From assembly GCA_029255685.2 (NCBI GenBank), contig CM055318.2, positions 29,686,001-29,750,000 on the forward strand: 64,000 nt of DNA, read 5' to 3'. This document shows, piece by piece, positions 1-11,520 of the stretch. Below the pieces are notes generated by a model. It worked only from the letters and a program-made list of their open reading frames with translations. It had not been told where the DNA came from and searched no databases. The first letter of the stretch is position 1. Each line of letters opens with the position of its first letter. The position numbers and the translations under genes were made by a program. This DNA is from Silene conica. Its lineage: Eukaryota; Streptophyta; Magnoliopsida; Caryophyllales; Caryophyllaceae.

Positions 1-3000
1 CAGCAAGAAGTGTTGGACTTCTTGTTGAGTAGAAAAATAGATTGTTGTGCTATTTTGGAAACGCATGTTAAGGCTCATAAAGCCTCTACTATTTGTGATA
101 CTTACTTTCATCAGTACTCTCTTATGGATAATTATGACTCCCACTACAATGGTCGAATTTGGATCCTCTGGAATCCAAGGGTTGTTGCTGTCACTAAGCT
201 TGGCTCTAATGCTCAGCACATTCACTGCCACATCACTCATCTGCCATCTCAATTGCACTTTCTTTGCACCTTTGTGTATGCATTCAATAATGCTTCTGCC
301 CGTAGGTCTCTGTGGGATACTCTCAGCTCTCTCTCTGGGAGATCCTCTGGCTGCTGGGCTTGTTTAGGTGATTTCAATGTGGTAAAGACTGCTGATGGGA
401 GAGTTGGGGGTGTGACTTACCCCTCTTCTGTCATGACAGAGTTCTCTGATTGTCTTCACTCTTGTCAGCTTGATGATCATACTGCCACTGGGGCTCATCT
501 TACCTGGTCTAACCATCAGACTCATAGTATCAAGTGGGCAAAGTTAGATAGGATCTTAGTTAACTCTCATTGGCTTCTCCATTTACCTTCTACTGCTTTC
601 TTTACTGATGCAGTCTGACCATTCAGCTACTATTTTACAGATTAACCATGTGGCCCATAAGAGGAACAAGCCCTTTAGGTTCTTGAATTGCTGGATAAAT
701 GCCCCCAATTACAGGGATTGTCTCAATGCTGGCTGGGGTTCTACTCCCCCTAGTGACAAGATCTGCAAGTTTTTTGCAAAACTGAAGAATCTGAAGTGTT
801 CTCTCAAGAATTTGCATAAGCAAAGCTATGGAGATATCACTGCCAGGGTTGCCAGCTCCAAGGCTGCTCTCTCTAACTGTCAATTGCTTCTTCAAGCTAA
901 TCCTCTTAATAGGGATCTGCTTCTTAATCATCAGAATTTGCTTAAAGAATATTCTAGTTTAAAGAAAGCTGAAATGGATATCCTTCTTCAAAGGGCTAAG
1001 GTTCATAAACTGCAATTAGATTATTCTAATACCCAGTTTTTTTATGCCAGGGTTAAAGCTAGACAAAGAAGTAATTCCATTGGAACCATAAACAATGCTG
1101 AAGGTAGCCTCTACCAGGGCTTCCCTGCTGTTGCTAGAGCTTTTGTGGACTACTACTCTTCCTTGCTGGGCACTGATACTATTGTCAGTCCCCTTCCTGC
1201 CAGTTACTTTGAGGAAGGCAGGTTCAGTCCTTTTGCTACTTTCCTTGCTCCTATAACTATTCTTGAGGTCAAATCTGCTCTTAATTCTATTGACGTTAAT
1301 AGTAGTCCAGGGATAGATGGCTTTAATTCTGGGTTTTTTAAACACTCTTGGGATATTGTTGGGCTGAGTCCTACTAAGCAGTGTTGGAGTTTTTTCAGAG
1401 GTGTAGGCTTCCCAAAGCTGCTAACAGCACCTTGATTACTCTCATACCTAAATCTCTGACCCCTAATAGTGTCACTGATTTTCGTCCGATCTCTTGTTGT
1501 ACTGTTTTATAAGACCATTACAAATATTCTTGCTAATAAACTCAAGCTTTTCATGGGGGAGGTTGTGGGATTAGAGCAGGCTGCATTTGTTCATGGGAGG
1601 GATATTTTTGATAACTCCCTTTTGGCTCATGAATTGGCCCACAAGTATGATAGAGCCAGTATCACTCCTCGTTGCATTATAAAAGTGGACATTAGGAAAG
1701 CTTTTGACTCAGTCAATTGGTCTTTCCTTCATTCTTGTCTCCTTCTTTATGGTCTCCCCTCTTGTTTGTCAATTGGATTATGGCATGTGTCTCAACTCCC
1801 TGGTACTCTCTTAATGTTAATGGGTCTGTAGAAGGCTTCTTTAAAGGTAAGAGAGGTTTGAGGCAAGGGGATCCCCTCTCCCCTTATCACTCTGTCCTTT
1901 GTATTGAAGTCCTTTCTCGTCTTCTAAGAAAGCTTCCAACTTATGAGGGTTTTTCCTATCATCCTAAGTGTTTTAAAATTAAGCTTACTCACCTGGTTTT
2001 TGCTGACGACCTCTTGGTTTTTGTTAGAGGAGACCTCCCTTCTGTTTGTGCAGTTGCAGATTGCCTTAATACTTTTGCTCAGCTTTCTGGACTTACAGCT
2101 AATCCTTTGAAGACATCCATCTATTTTGGTGGGGTACATAATAATGTCAAGCATCTCATCTTGACTACTACTGGGTTTGCTATTGGAAAAATGCCTTTTA
2201 TGTACCTAGGGTTACCTCTGTTTGGCTCAAGGCTAACTACCCATATGTTTGAGCCTCTGGTCAGTAAAATTAAGGCAAGGATTGATGGATGGGCTTCCAC
2301 AAATCTTACTTATGCGGGCAGAGTACAACTAATTAATTCCATTCTCTTTGGGGTCTCTACCTTTTGGGGGACAAGCATCATTTTGCCTAAGAATATTGTT
2401 AAGCAAATAAACAGGCTGTGCAAAAACTTCCTATGGGGTGCTGATAATGCTGGCAGGAAGTTCACTTTCCAGAGCTGGGCATCTTTTTGCAAACCTCGTA
2501 GTGAAGGGGGCCTGGATATCAAGGAGGCCCTTAGTTGGAACAAAACGCTGCTCGTGCGTTGGATCTGGAAATTACATCACAGCATTGAGTCTGTTTGGGC
2601 ACACTGGGTGGTTGCTTATAACTTGAAGAATGCTACTATCTGGTCTGCTCAGAAGACCACTACCACGTCTTGGTATTGGAACAACTTGTTAAAGGTTAGA
2701 GATGAGTTACTTAGCTTGTGTGGTCCTTCTGTGATGCACCAGGCTATCTCTGCTACTCCTTTTGTCCCTGCAACTTTCTATGACATTCTCAGACCTCATG
2801 CTCCTCTTGTCTCCTGGTACAAGACTGCTCATGATGCTGATGTTTTACCTAAACATAGCATCATTGGTTCTTTTGCAATCCAAAGTAAGTTTCCTACTGT
2901 GGATCCGTTTCTTAGGAGAGGATTTCATTGGGTCAACTGGTGTGTACTTTGCCATCAGGAGGCTGAAAGTCACTCCCATCTGTTCTTTCATTGTCCTTAT

Positions 3001-3533
3001 TCAGCTAGTCTTTGGGGTGATGTCCAACAATGCTACTCCTTCTGCACTCACACAGTCGATTTAGGGGAGATCTTGAACTGGTTTACTACTCACAATCGTG
3101 GCTTAAGTTGGGTTAAAAAGAGAAGGAGGTGTGTTCTAATGACAGTCATTTATCTCATCTGGCAAGAACGGAATCGAAGAGTTTTCAGAGATGTTAGTTG
3201 CTCAGTGCAATCTACTTTGGCTCAAGTCAAGCTGATAGTTAATCAAAGGCTCTTTCACAACTCTTATGGCAATCTGTATTAAACTGTTTGTTGTTTCTTC
3301 TTGTTAGGCGTCTGGTACTTGTTGGAATTCTACTTTCCTGGTAGTCTTTCACAAAGTACTAAACCAGTTTTTCAACACTACAGATTATCTGTGGTATTGT
3401 TCTGGTTTTTTTTCCTTGTTTTAAGGTTTTTTTTATAGGGGGCTACACTAGTCTCCTTTATAGATGGGTTCAGGGTCTTGTATTTTCACTCCAATTATTA
3501 TGAATAAAGATCCTTTGCTTTTCTGCAAAAAAA
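1..3533 (+). mobile_element. L1-type LINE, 5' end outside window
   Basis: A non-LTR retrotransposon read on the + strand. It begins in the endonuclease domain at the window edge, continues through reverse transcriptase and an RT-associated zinc-finger region, ends its coding part with TAA at 3280-3282, has a 3' UTR of about 240 bp and stops in a run of seven A (3527-3533). No target duplication can be tested because the 5' end lies outside the window. The A tail, the domain order and the lack of LTRs place it in the plant L1 clade. The reading frame is broken several times, so it is inactive. Confidence 0.95.
10..3282 (+). pseudogene. LINE ORF2 (endonuclease-RT), frameshifted
   Basis: Encodes the endonuclease/reverse transcriptase used for target-primed reverse transcription. 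Visible in order: an endonuclease part with ETHVK and GDFNVV; the linker with RFLNCW; RT motifs SSPGIDGF, DFRPIS, KAFDSVNW and GLRQGDPLSP; the catalytic FADD at about 1998-2009; and a C-terminal CVLCH...HSHLFFHC zinc-finger-like segment followed by IYLIWQERN. The frame changes near 610, 1415, 1510 and 1775, so at least four indels break what was one reading frame. Similar domains recur in the LINE at 12.8-21.2 kb, but that copy is on the opposite strand and its sequence differs. Confidence 0.93.
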
Positions 3534-4510
3534 TAACTCTTCCATTTTTTTCATATAATCAAACTCATTCAGCCATTTTTTTCATATTATCAATAACTCA
3601 TCCGTGTATATGAATTATTTTTGTAACTTGAAAACTGAAATCAATTACATTTTTTTAATAATAAATAATGTACTTCGTATTATTTTGTAATTTTCAGTTT
3701 GTAATTTTTTTTTGTTTAGATTATATATTGGTAATATCATAGAAAACGTTTTAACTTTTTCAGTGAAGATTTTTTTATTAAAGTCAATTGGTATATATTT
3801 GTAATTATTTAATTTGTAATTTTTGAATGTTTATATTGTATTTTATTGGTAATAGCAAATGTGTAATGTATGATGTTGCATAGTTTGTGTTCATAAATTT
3901 AAAATTATAATTTAAGTAGTTACAAAATACTTGTATAAAAAATAATTAAATTGAGTGATGAAATATGGGCGACCTACAAAAAAAAACTTACTTTTTTCAC
4001 CTTGAAATAAATAAGAACCAATAGAAAGCCTCCATTTTCTATTCTTTTTATAGTAAAGGGGTTCTTTTGATTTCATATAGTGTTTATAGCATAATAACAA
4101 TGTGACAAGTGAGGTAGAAAAAACTGCAAAGTATAGATTTTGTTGTATAATTTTGAAAAGCATAATTTTATACAATTATGATGAGATTTGGTTTTATAAA
4201 AATCTAAAAATTATAATTATTGTTAATCTGAGATGTAAGGGAGGGGAGATAAAGTTCTTAATAAAGAAAAAAGTGGATCCGTCTAGCACATTACCTATTA
4301 TTTTAGCAGGTAAAAAACGAGTAATTCTATTAGATGAGAGAGGGCACATTAGTTTGTAATATTCCTAGTTAATTTAAAGTATAGAGTATTTTGAGAAGGG
4401 TTGCAATAGCTTAGAGTATTCCCACTAAATAACCCTTCCATTTTTCCATTGTAAGGAATATTTATTCTTCTAGTTTTTGTTTTGCATGCATGAGATCCTT
4501 TAGTTAAATG
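3534..4510. other. AT-rich intergenic DNA
   Basis: Very AT-rich, with many T runs. The open frames here (for example 3912-4175 minus and 4102-4359 plus) are short, of low complexity and match no family I recognise. I see no gene in this stretch. Confidence 0.6.
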
Positions 4511-4840
4511 AGGAGTCGTTTGGTTGCCACTGAAATAACACAGGCATTGCAAAATTCCATGATTTTTAAAAAAAATGTTGTTTGGTTGGCATAAATTTTG
4601 GAAAATACAAGAATTGAAACTTCCCATGAATTTTCAATGCCTACATAATGTAAGAAAGTTGCTTACCTACTCCCCTTGGTCATTGAAAGTTCCTGTGTAA
4701 TTTAATTCTTATATGGACAACCAAATACTTTTTTCCAAATTCACCCGAATTGTATGTGGAAACTTATTCAGGGTTTAGGGTTTTCCATGAATTCTAAGTT
4801 CCTAGGAAAATTAACTTTCATAATCAACCAAACAACTCCT
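4511..4840. mobile_element. MITE-like inverted-repeat element
   Basis: About 330 bp bounded by near-perfect inverted termini: aggagtcgtttggttg on the left, and the reverse complement of aggagttgtttggttg on the right. There is no coding capacity. A clear target duplication is not visible (the flanks share only TAAAT), so the superfamily is left open. Confidence 0.55.
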
Positions 4841-4996
4841 TAAATATTAGTTTGGCTAATGAGGATTATGAATCCTTTAAGAAGGATTTTGAATGTTTTG
4901 TTTAGATTAAATCTCAGTCTTCTATATCCTCTTATCCAATGATTGAGAATTTGAAAGTATATGATCTATACATTTTAAACCATATCTGTTTGATAT

Positions 4997-5607
4997 TGTT
5001 GGCAAGAATTATAGAACTCAAAAACTATAATTCAACACAACAAGAAATATTGCAATAACAAAATAAAGGACTAGAAATACCAAAACTGGAAGGTAGTGAC
5101 GTGGTGCAAAACCACTGCCTTGAAAACTATTTCTCCGGTATGACCGTGGTGGTGATCAATACTAACCGGTAGTTCCCCAAGGTTAACGCTACTATAATCT
5201 CCACGCAGCTCCGCCCACTCAGAACTGTGAGACTTGGAACAAAATTTTAACTTTACCCAACAACTCTTCCTTTGTAGAAAAGAAGTACTGAGTTTGATGG
5301 ATTGAAGGGAGGGTGAGTGCTCTCCCTATATAGCAAAGGTAAGAAACAACTCTTGTTTCCTCACCAATGTGGGACAACAAGTGAGTTCTCCTTATATAAC
5401 AAAAATAAGAAGGAACTCTTGTTTCCTCACCAATGTGGGACAACAAATGAGTTCTCCTTATATAGCAAACAAAGGAATGAACTCTTGTTTCCTCACCAGT
5501 GTGAGACAACAAATGAGTTCTCCTTATATAGCAAATAAAGGAAAGAACTTTTGTTTCCTCACCAACGTGGGACAACAATTGTTCCAAAAGAGCCCCTATT
5601 TCCAACA
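4997..5607 (-). repeat. Solo LTR with 5-bp target duplication
   Basis: A 611-bp block starts TGTTGG and ends CCAACA. It is flanked by a perfect GATAT duplication (4992-4996 and 5608-5612), the standard sign of LTR-element integration followed by loss of the internal part. The likely sense strand is minus: in that direction a TATATAAGG box precedes a short leader. About four tandem units of roughly 66 bp (5361, 5426, 5493, 5559) each carry a CCAATGTGGGACAAC word and a TATATA box. No internal element sequence remains. Copia or Gypsy cannot be decided. Confidence 0.85.
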
Positions 5608-5612
5608 GATAT

Positions 5613-6940
5613 TAATCATTTTTAGAAATTTGATCACGACTTTACTTATACATAGGTTTAATCATTTTTAGAAATGAATTTTGGAATACCTATATTATAA
5701 TGTATATTTATAACTTTAATTTATATTATTAGATTCATTAAAATGTTTAAAGTTAGTCTACTATGGATTATTTCCATCTTATTAAATAATTTACATTTAT
5801 ATTATAAAAAAGGTAAATTATTGACCGAAAGAGAGGGTGGATAGCCTAATTTTGATGGAGGAATAATTTGATTTGGATGGCAGGCACGTTTTCAGCATTG
5901 ATTGCCTTTAAAAAAAAGACGTTTAAATTGTACAAGATCCAATACGATGCTCTTCATACGTGCTGATATAATTGCCACTACTTAAAAAGTTCAATCTGCA
6001 TATGAAAAGGCATGGTGAGAAAAAAAAAAATGTAGAACCGAACCCACTTGAGAGTTTTTTACAAAAAAATGATGTAAATTAAAAGAGGAGTGATTATAAA
6101 TGAAGGACATAAAGAAAACCCCTGTTGAAGCAAACTTTTCTAAAAGCTCTCTCTATGCAGTAAGCTTGCCATGTGCTTTTGTGCATTAAAGCATATGCCA
6201 ATTCTATTTTTAATCACAAAAGTAACAATATGTTAGTTTATAGAAGGAAAAAGAAAAAAAAAACAAAGTTATTGGACTTGCGAACAAGTGTCGAACACAA
6301 TAAAGTGTCAGATCAATATGTTAGTTAAAAGAAAAAAAAACCAAAGCTACTCGATTTGTTTTCAAGTGTCGAACACAATACCTTGCCAGAATGACAAAAT
6401 AAACGGTTGTCAAGAAATTTTACTTTATCGTACCCAAAATGAATCGCCTTTAAATCATTTTGTAAGGAGTTAGACACGTAACATAAGCCCAAAAGTGAAT
6501 TCGTTTTGCTCAAGTAAATAGGAATAATGCCATGTAATTGAGTGAAACTTAGGTGAAATGAATTTAGTTGAATTAAAAGTTTATTTTGTGAAGATATTAA
6601 CTGAACGTAATTGATTGAAAGTAAATAAAATTTAACAGAATACAACTAAACCAAAGTGAAATTAAGTCAGAAAGAACGACAGAGCCTAAGAGTTAGTACA
6701 AGATCATGACTCATGAGAACATCCTGCCAGTCGAACATTCTGTTTTTTTAACAACCATAAAACATTCTGATTCATTGCAATGTTTTCCTATAATATATAG
6801 TTATAGAGTACTTTACTGTACTTTGCTTTCTTCCTCCCCTGGCCTTAAACAATAATGGGACAATATATAAACTTTCATGTTTATTAAATGTAGTATTATC
6901 GGCTGTAATTAAGACCAGTTTTTTTTTCTCATCAGCTGAA
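5613..6940. other. Upstream region of the IQD gene
   Basis: AT-rich and non-coding as far as I can see. It holds an imperfect tandem duplication of about 85-90 bp (roughly 6227-6315 and 6316-6400), each unit with AATATGTTAGTT, an A run and caagtgtcgaacacaata. Short TATA-like words near 6791-6802 (ataatatatag) lie about 140 bp before the gene start and could belong to its promoter, but nothing proves this. Confidence 0.45.
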
Positions 6941-9762
6941 ATGGGCATCACAGGAGAGCTTGTTCGAAGCGTCTTTTCCAAAAGTCGGTCCATTACTACA
7001 CATGACACTCATGTAAGTCTTCCTAACCAGAATTTACTTACAACTTATGATTTCTAAAAACGGGCAGTTCTTGATTTTTTCACAAAATGTGTTGTCAATT
7101 TTCCATAATCGATGATGGAGCCAAGATATGAAGTCAGTTTAACAGAAATATACAGTTTTTCGATAGCACTCGTTGCTTCACCGCTGCTCAGGATTGAAAA
7201 CTGTAAGCAACATAGTTAGTTTCTGATTATTTTATACCAACTTGAATTGTTTGATGAAGGTGATGAAAAGGAATAATAACGTGTGGGAGAAGAAAAGATG
7301 GAGAACATCAGTAAGGTCATACCTGTGTGGGGATGAGATGCTGTTTAGTTCAGTGCTTGCAGAAGAAGATACAGCTTCTGTAAGAAGTTCAGAGGCCACT
7401 GTCACTCAACCAGTGCTACGAGAAGTCAGCTCGACCGAAGAAAATGAGAGATTTACCGGTGGAGATCTCACCCAAAATGAACAATTTCATAATATCAACT
7501 CTCAGTTTCTTGATGAAGATGTTGCAGCCACTATTATCCAGTCAACATTTCGAGGCTTTTTGGTTAGTTCTCTCTAAGCTTTAAAATTTAATGTTTAGGC
7601 TTTCCTTTGTCAAAAATCGTTCCCTTTTTTTGTAGTTTAGGTCTTTGTCAACTGCTGCAACCAATTACTTTCCAATCAGACCGAAAAATGACCCAACCTG
7701 AACGTACCTAAAAGGCTGAAATAGCCTGACAATAATGTAACCGTGATGACCTGACCTCAGTGACCCGTTTGCCAATTCCAAACTGTCGCTGAATTTCTCT
7801 AATGATCCGTCAATAAATACATTTGAATTTTGTAGGTTATGGATGATAGTATATAGAATAGAATTGTTTGAAAGGTGTAATTATATTGTAACGAGGATAC
7901 GGGGTATATATAGTTTACATATGGAAGATCAATAAGGTAAACTATCTCAAAGCTAGTTAAGAGAATCAGAGCGTGTTTGGTTGCCCATTGAAATCATGGG
8001 ATTCACATCAATGAATGTGGTATTGGTATTGGCAGGATTGGGATTTACGTGATGGTGAGGCATCATGGATGAGGGAACGAAGGAGCATAAGTAGGGTTAA
8101 TAGAAAAAAATGGGTGTAATCGAGAGTAGTGATCTTACAAGCTCAATACCATGTTAGAATATAGAAGAGAATTGTTTGCATGATGTTATTATATTGCAAT
8201 GAGGATACATGGTGTATCGTGTATATAGTTTACATATTGGCATGAATAAGATAAACTATCCTGAAACTAGCTAAGAGAATAGGAAAGCTAAAATATATTA
8301 AGTGATATACAAGATTCGAAAAGATACAGAAATATGATAAGTGAATATTAGTAATTAACATGGATGTGTGGATTTTTGGTTTTGTATCCGGTTTGGATTG
8401 AAATTGTTGATTTAACAAGATTTCTGGTCAGTTTTGGATCATTCTAAACCTGATCCGAAACCAATTCATTGACATCCCTCATTCGGACAAGAATCTAAAG
8501 TTGGGGTTTTGTATTTGCAGGTGAGGCGTGCAAGAGTGAAAGAAGCTCAAGATTTGAAGAATGAGTTTTTGAAGGGGTTAGAAAGTCCAAATAGGGAATC
8601 CTTAGCAACATCAGTTGATGTTCAAACTGGGAATTCTCTCAGTGTCATCTCAACTGTGGAAGAATGCCCTTCAGTTTGTACCAAAGTTCACCAAAAAAAC
8701 AAGCCCCCTTCTCTTTTCATCCAAAAGGTAACAACTGCATACCCTATAATGTTAAATTCTGAAGAAAATGGCCCTGTGTGTCTGAAACTCGTCAGCATCA
8801 AAATTGGCCTTGTGCCTCCCTATACAAAAATGAAAATAAAGAAGATATATAAATTAATGTACAATTGTTACATGTACCCAACAGGAAGATTGGGATGATA
8901 GCACGGTTGACAGCAATGTATCGAAAATGAGGATTCAAAACAGACTTGAAGCAATGACAAGGCGTGAGAGGGCTCTGGCATATGCTTTCTCCCAACAGGT
9001 GAATTACATTATTCTTTATATTTATCAGAAAAGCTAATATTTACAGCTTTGAGAAATTTACATTAATAAATTCTCAGTTAAGAATCTGCCCAAAGAAGAA
9101 ACAAACAATATTTGACAGCACAGAATCAAGCACGGGTTGGACCTGGCTTGAAAGATGGATGGCTACTCGACAACCTGAAAGTTTATCAATGGAAGACCGC
9201 ATCAGCCAACAGTTGAATGAAGTGACAAGTAGCATGAAAACAAAACCCTTTATTCAGAAGAAGTTCCTAGACCTGTCATTTGAAGGGAAGGAGAGTTGTG
9301 GGTCCAATGAGGTCCTACTGCAATGTGCCGGTTCAGTGAACCCGAAGCTAGATGATAAAGATGTGTACAAGTCATCTGGGAACAGGCTTAAGGCATCAAG
9401 AAACATCTCAAGGAGAAAAACCGTCCCATCTGGTTATTACCAAAAGGACCATGATATGGTATTATTCTTAATCTTGTTCACCAATTATAAGTAGAGATAT
9501 AAGTTATCTTGTTATTCTGTTGGATTATGGGATCGTACAGACACTCTAGCATTCAAGTCTTTCTTTTTGTTTTGGCTAGAAAACGTTCTAATCGGCTCCT
9601 TCTGGCTGTCTCTTCCTCAACTTTTGTCATTCAAGATTTTTGACTTGTAATCTGAAGCAGGTTAACAAAAGAGATAGAAGACAGAAGTTGAAGCAATCAG
9701 GAAGCAATGATGATGATGTATGTGAGTCATCAGCTGATCATCCTATAACTTTGCAGACTTAA
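6941..9762 (+). CDS. IQD-family (IQ67-type) calmodulin-binding protein
   Basis: Six exons, all joined in phase 0 with GT..AG introns: 6941-7012, 7248-7562, 8521-8727, 8885-8998, 9078-9458, 9661-9762 (stop TAA); 396 aa. IQD proteins bind calmodulin and act as scaffolds at microtubules, plasma membrane or nucleus. Seen here: N-terminal MGITGELVRSVFSKSRS, then RSYLCGDE and SVRSSEATVTQP; one IQ motif, IIQSTFRGFL/VRRAR (about residues 120-134), split by an intron exactly as in the IQD family; RRERALAYAF near 224-233; GWTWLERWMATR near 257-268. The second and third IQ motifs of the usual IQ67 domain are not recognisable, so this is a divergent member. The ATG was chosen because the family N-terminus starts there. 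Intron 2 (958 bp) contains a TRIM. Family assignment is strong; the exact orthologue is unknown. Confidence 0.9.
7844..8360 (-). mobile_element. TRIM-like small LTR element in IQD intron 2
   Basis: Two direct repeats, 7844 to about 7970 and 8152-8360, share GAATTGTTTG..., a GAGGATAC core and TATATAGTTTACATAT. On the minus strand the right copy begins TGTTAATTAC and ends TTCTAACA, followed at once by TGGTATTGAGC, which resembles a tRNA-Met primer-binding site. Flanks atgga/tggat suggest a 5-bp target duplication. The internal part is under 200 bp and non-coding. The element is old and broken; it lies antisense to the gene and away from the splice sites. Confidence 0.6.
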
Positions 9763-10711
9763 TATCCGATGCTCATGTTTATATGTAAAACTAGTATGTT
9801 TGAGAGAATTGATAGTGCTTCAAACCGTAAGACTAATTTCTAAATGTAAGTTGTATATTGCTAATTCGCGATTATGAATCAGAAATTCCATTTTAGCACA
9901 TTTGCATTAGGCATATAAATGGTAAATGTTATATGAATTGAAGGCTTAAAACTTGTTAAGAGATAAATCCTTATTTAGACTTCCTGCATCCTATATATAT
10001 CGTCTCTATTTGTCGGAGAAAATGGAACAGCATAAATACAGTCGTAATAGCATCCAGAAATATGTTCGATACTATCTCAAAATACTGCCATAATAGTCAC
10101 CATAATGTTGCAAAGAAACCATATTACGAGGTCAGGGTCTTTAGCTAGCCCAAACTATTTCTCTCTTTATATTTGAACCTATTACTTACTCACCAAAGCA
10201 ACTGTAAATGCAATTTTGTAGTAATTCAACTTTAGTTTTGGATCCATTGCCATTAAATTTCCACCTTTCGCTTCTTTTACACTTGGACAACATTATCGAG
10301 TTTAAACTTTTGAATCCATTGGCATTGGCGTTAAACTACATTTAGTCTGTTTTACACTTGAACAACATTATCAAAGACTCAGGGTATAAGGCTCGAAACA
10401 AGCCGATCCGAGCTTAAGCTCAAGCTTGTTTTGACCGAGCCCAGGCCAAGGTTTGACGTAACCAATTTTGAGGGCTTGACGTGTCGGCTCAGATCATTTA
10501 CAACCCTAAACAAGTATTTGGATTTTTAAGTGTGAGACATTTGTTTCACTTTAGAAAATTTGCTGAGAATACCCTAAAATCAGAGTAAACGTGACTCCCG
10601 GGAAAAATAAAACCGGACTTAAAATAAGATGATGACCAAAATGGGTCTTGTCACTTGTGGCATATGGATTTATGTTGAAGCACCACTAAAACAAACATAA
10701 ATATTAGAGAA
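9763..10711. other. IQD 3' flank and intergenic DNA
   Basis: The 3' UTR of the IQD gene presumably lies in the first few hundred bases, but no clear polyadenylation signal was singled out. Around 10222-10375 an imperfect duplication of about 85 bp repeats the words ggatccattgccattaaa / gaatccattggcattggc and ttttacacttg(g/a)acaacattatc. No gene is seen. Confidence 0.5.
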
Positions 10712-11520
10712 CTAGTGTAACACCCGTGAAAAATCACGGGGTTGTGTACACTAACTTTTAAAGACGACAAAGGTAAATTCATTTCATTATATAGCAATTC
10801 TATTTATTCGAACAAATTGATTTTTAACGGGATGTTTTGCATATAAGATATGTTCGGTCAAAAGGTGAATTTCCTGGTGCACTAATTTTCGAATATCTGT
10901 TAGCAATCATGAAAATATTTGGATTAATTATGATAACATGAATGAATAAGATATATAAGAAAAAACAATAAACGATTAGAAAAAGATTAAATAATTAATA
11001 ATGATTAATTTGGAAAATTATTGTCTTGTGGTGAATTGGTGACAGAATTTAAGTTGACGACAAATAGGATGAATAAAATAATTAATCAGGTAGAAATCTA
11101 AATTAAATGGGTGTATTAAAATTCGATAATCTAGGACAAAAATTACAGTTTTCTCGAAAACCTCCTTGTAAACAACATTCGTTGTTGTATTAGTCATTCC
11201 TCCTTCTTCATCAAGAAGTAACACTTTCAGACCTTTCTTACTTGTAACCCTAGATATAGCAACGTACAATTGGCCATGGGTAAAGACTGGTCTAGGAAGA
11301 TAAAGTCCAACACGGGATAGAGATTGACCCTGACTTTTGTTAATAGCCATAGCAAAGCAAACTGCTAAAGGAAATTGTCTTCTTTCAAACTTAATTGGGA
11401 ACCGGGTTTGATCGGAAGGAGTCAAGGTGTTGCGGGGAATATAGACATTGCTTCCGATATGACTGCCAGAAATAAAGGTTGCACTAATAACCCGATTTCC
11501 TAGATGTTTTAATGCCCGAT
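10712..11520 (-). mobile_element. Helitron, 3' part with helicase remnant
   Basis: Read on the minus strand, the helicase coding remnant at right is followed about 300 bp later by a classic Helitron 3' end: a hairpin (CCCGTG, loop, CACGGG) at 10724-10741, a few bases, then CTAG at 10712-10715 with host A on the + strand at 10711. Orientation and order fit a rolling-circle element. The 5' terminus (TC...) was not found to the right, so this is a 5'-truncated copy or its left part has drifted beyond recognition. Confidence 0.75.
11018..11515 (-). pseudogene. Helitron RepHel C-terminal helicase fragment
   Basis: The minus strand reads the C-terminal end of a PIF1-type helicase: GNRVISATFISGSH, then PSDQTRFPIKFERRQFPL, AFAM-like AVCFAMAINKSQGQSL, and the last helicase motif HGQLYVAISRVTS. 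This order is typical of the Helitron RepHel protein, which nicks and unwinds DNA in rolling-circle transposition. Everything upstream of about 11515 (Rep domain and helicase ATPase motifs) is absent from the recognisable sequence. A host PIF1 gene is unlikely because the Helitron 3' end follows directly. Confidence 0.85.

Noticed and set aside
5317-5671. Open frames on both strands and regular repeats that could look like a repeat protein or a CRISPR array
   Set aside because: They are the 66-bp tandem units of the solo LTR; unit spacing and the TG...CA ends with GATAT flanks explain them.
11018-11425. Host PIF1-type helicase gene
   Set aside because: Only the C-terminal end is present and it is followed by a Helitron 3' terminus in the right orientation.
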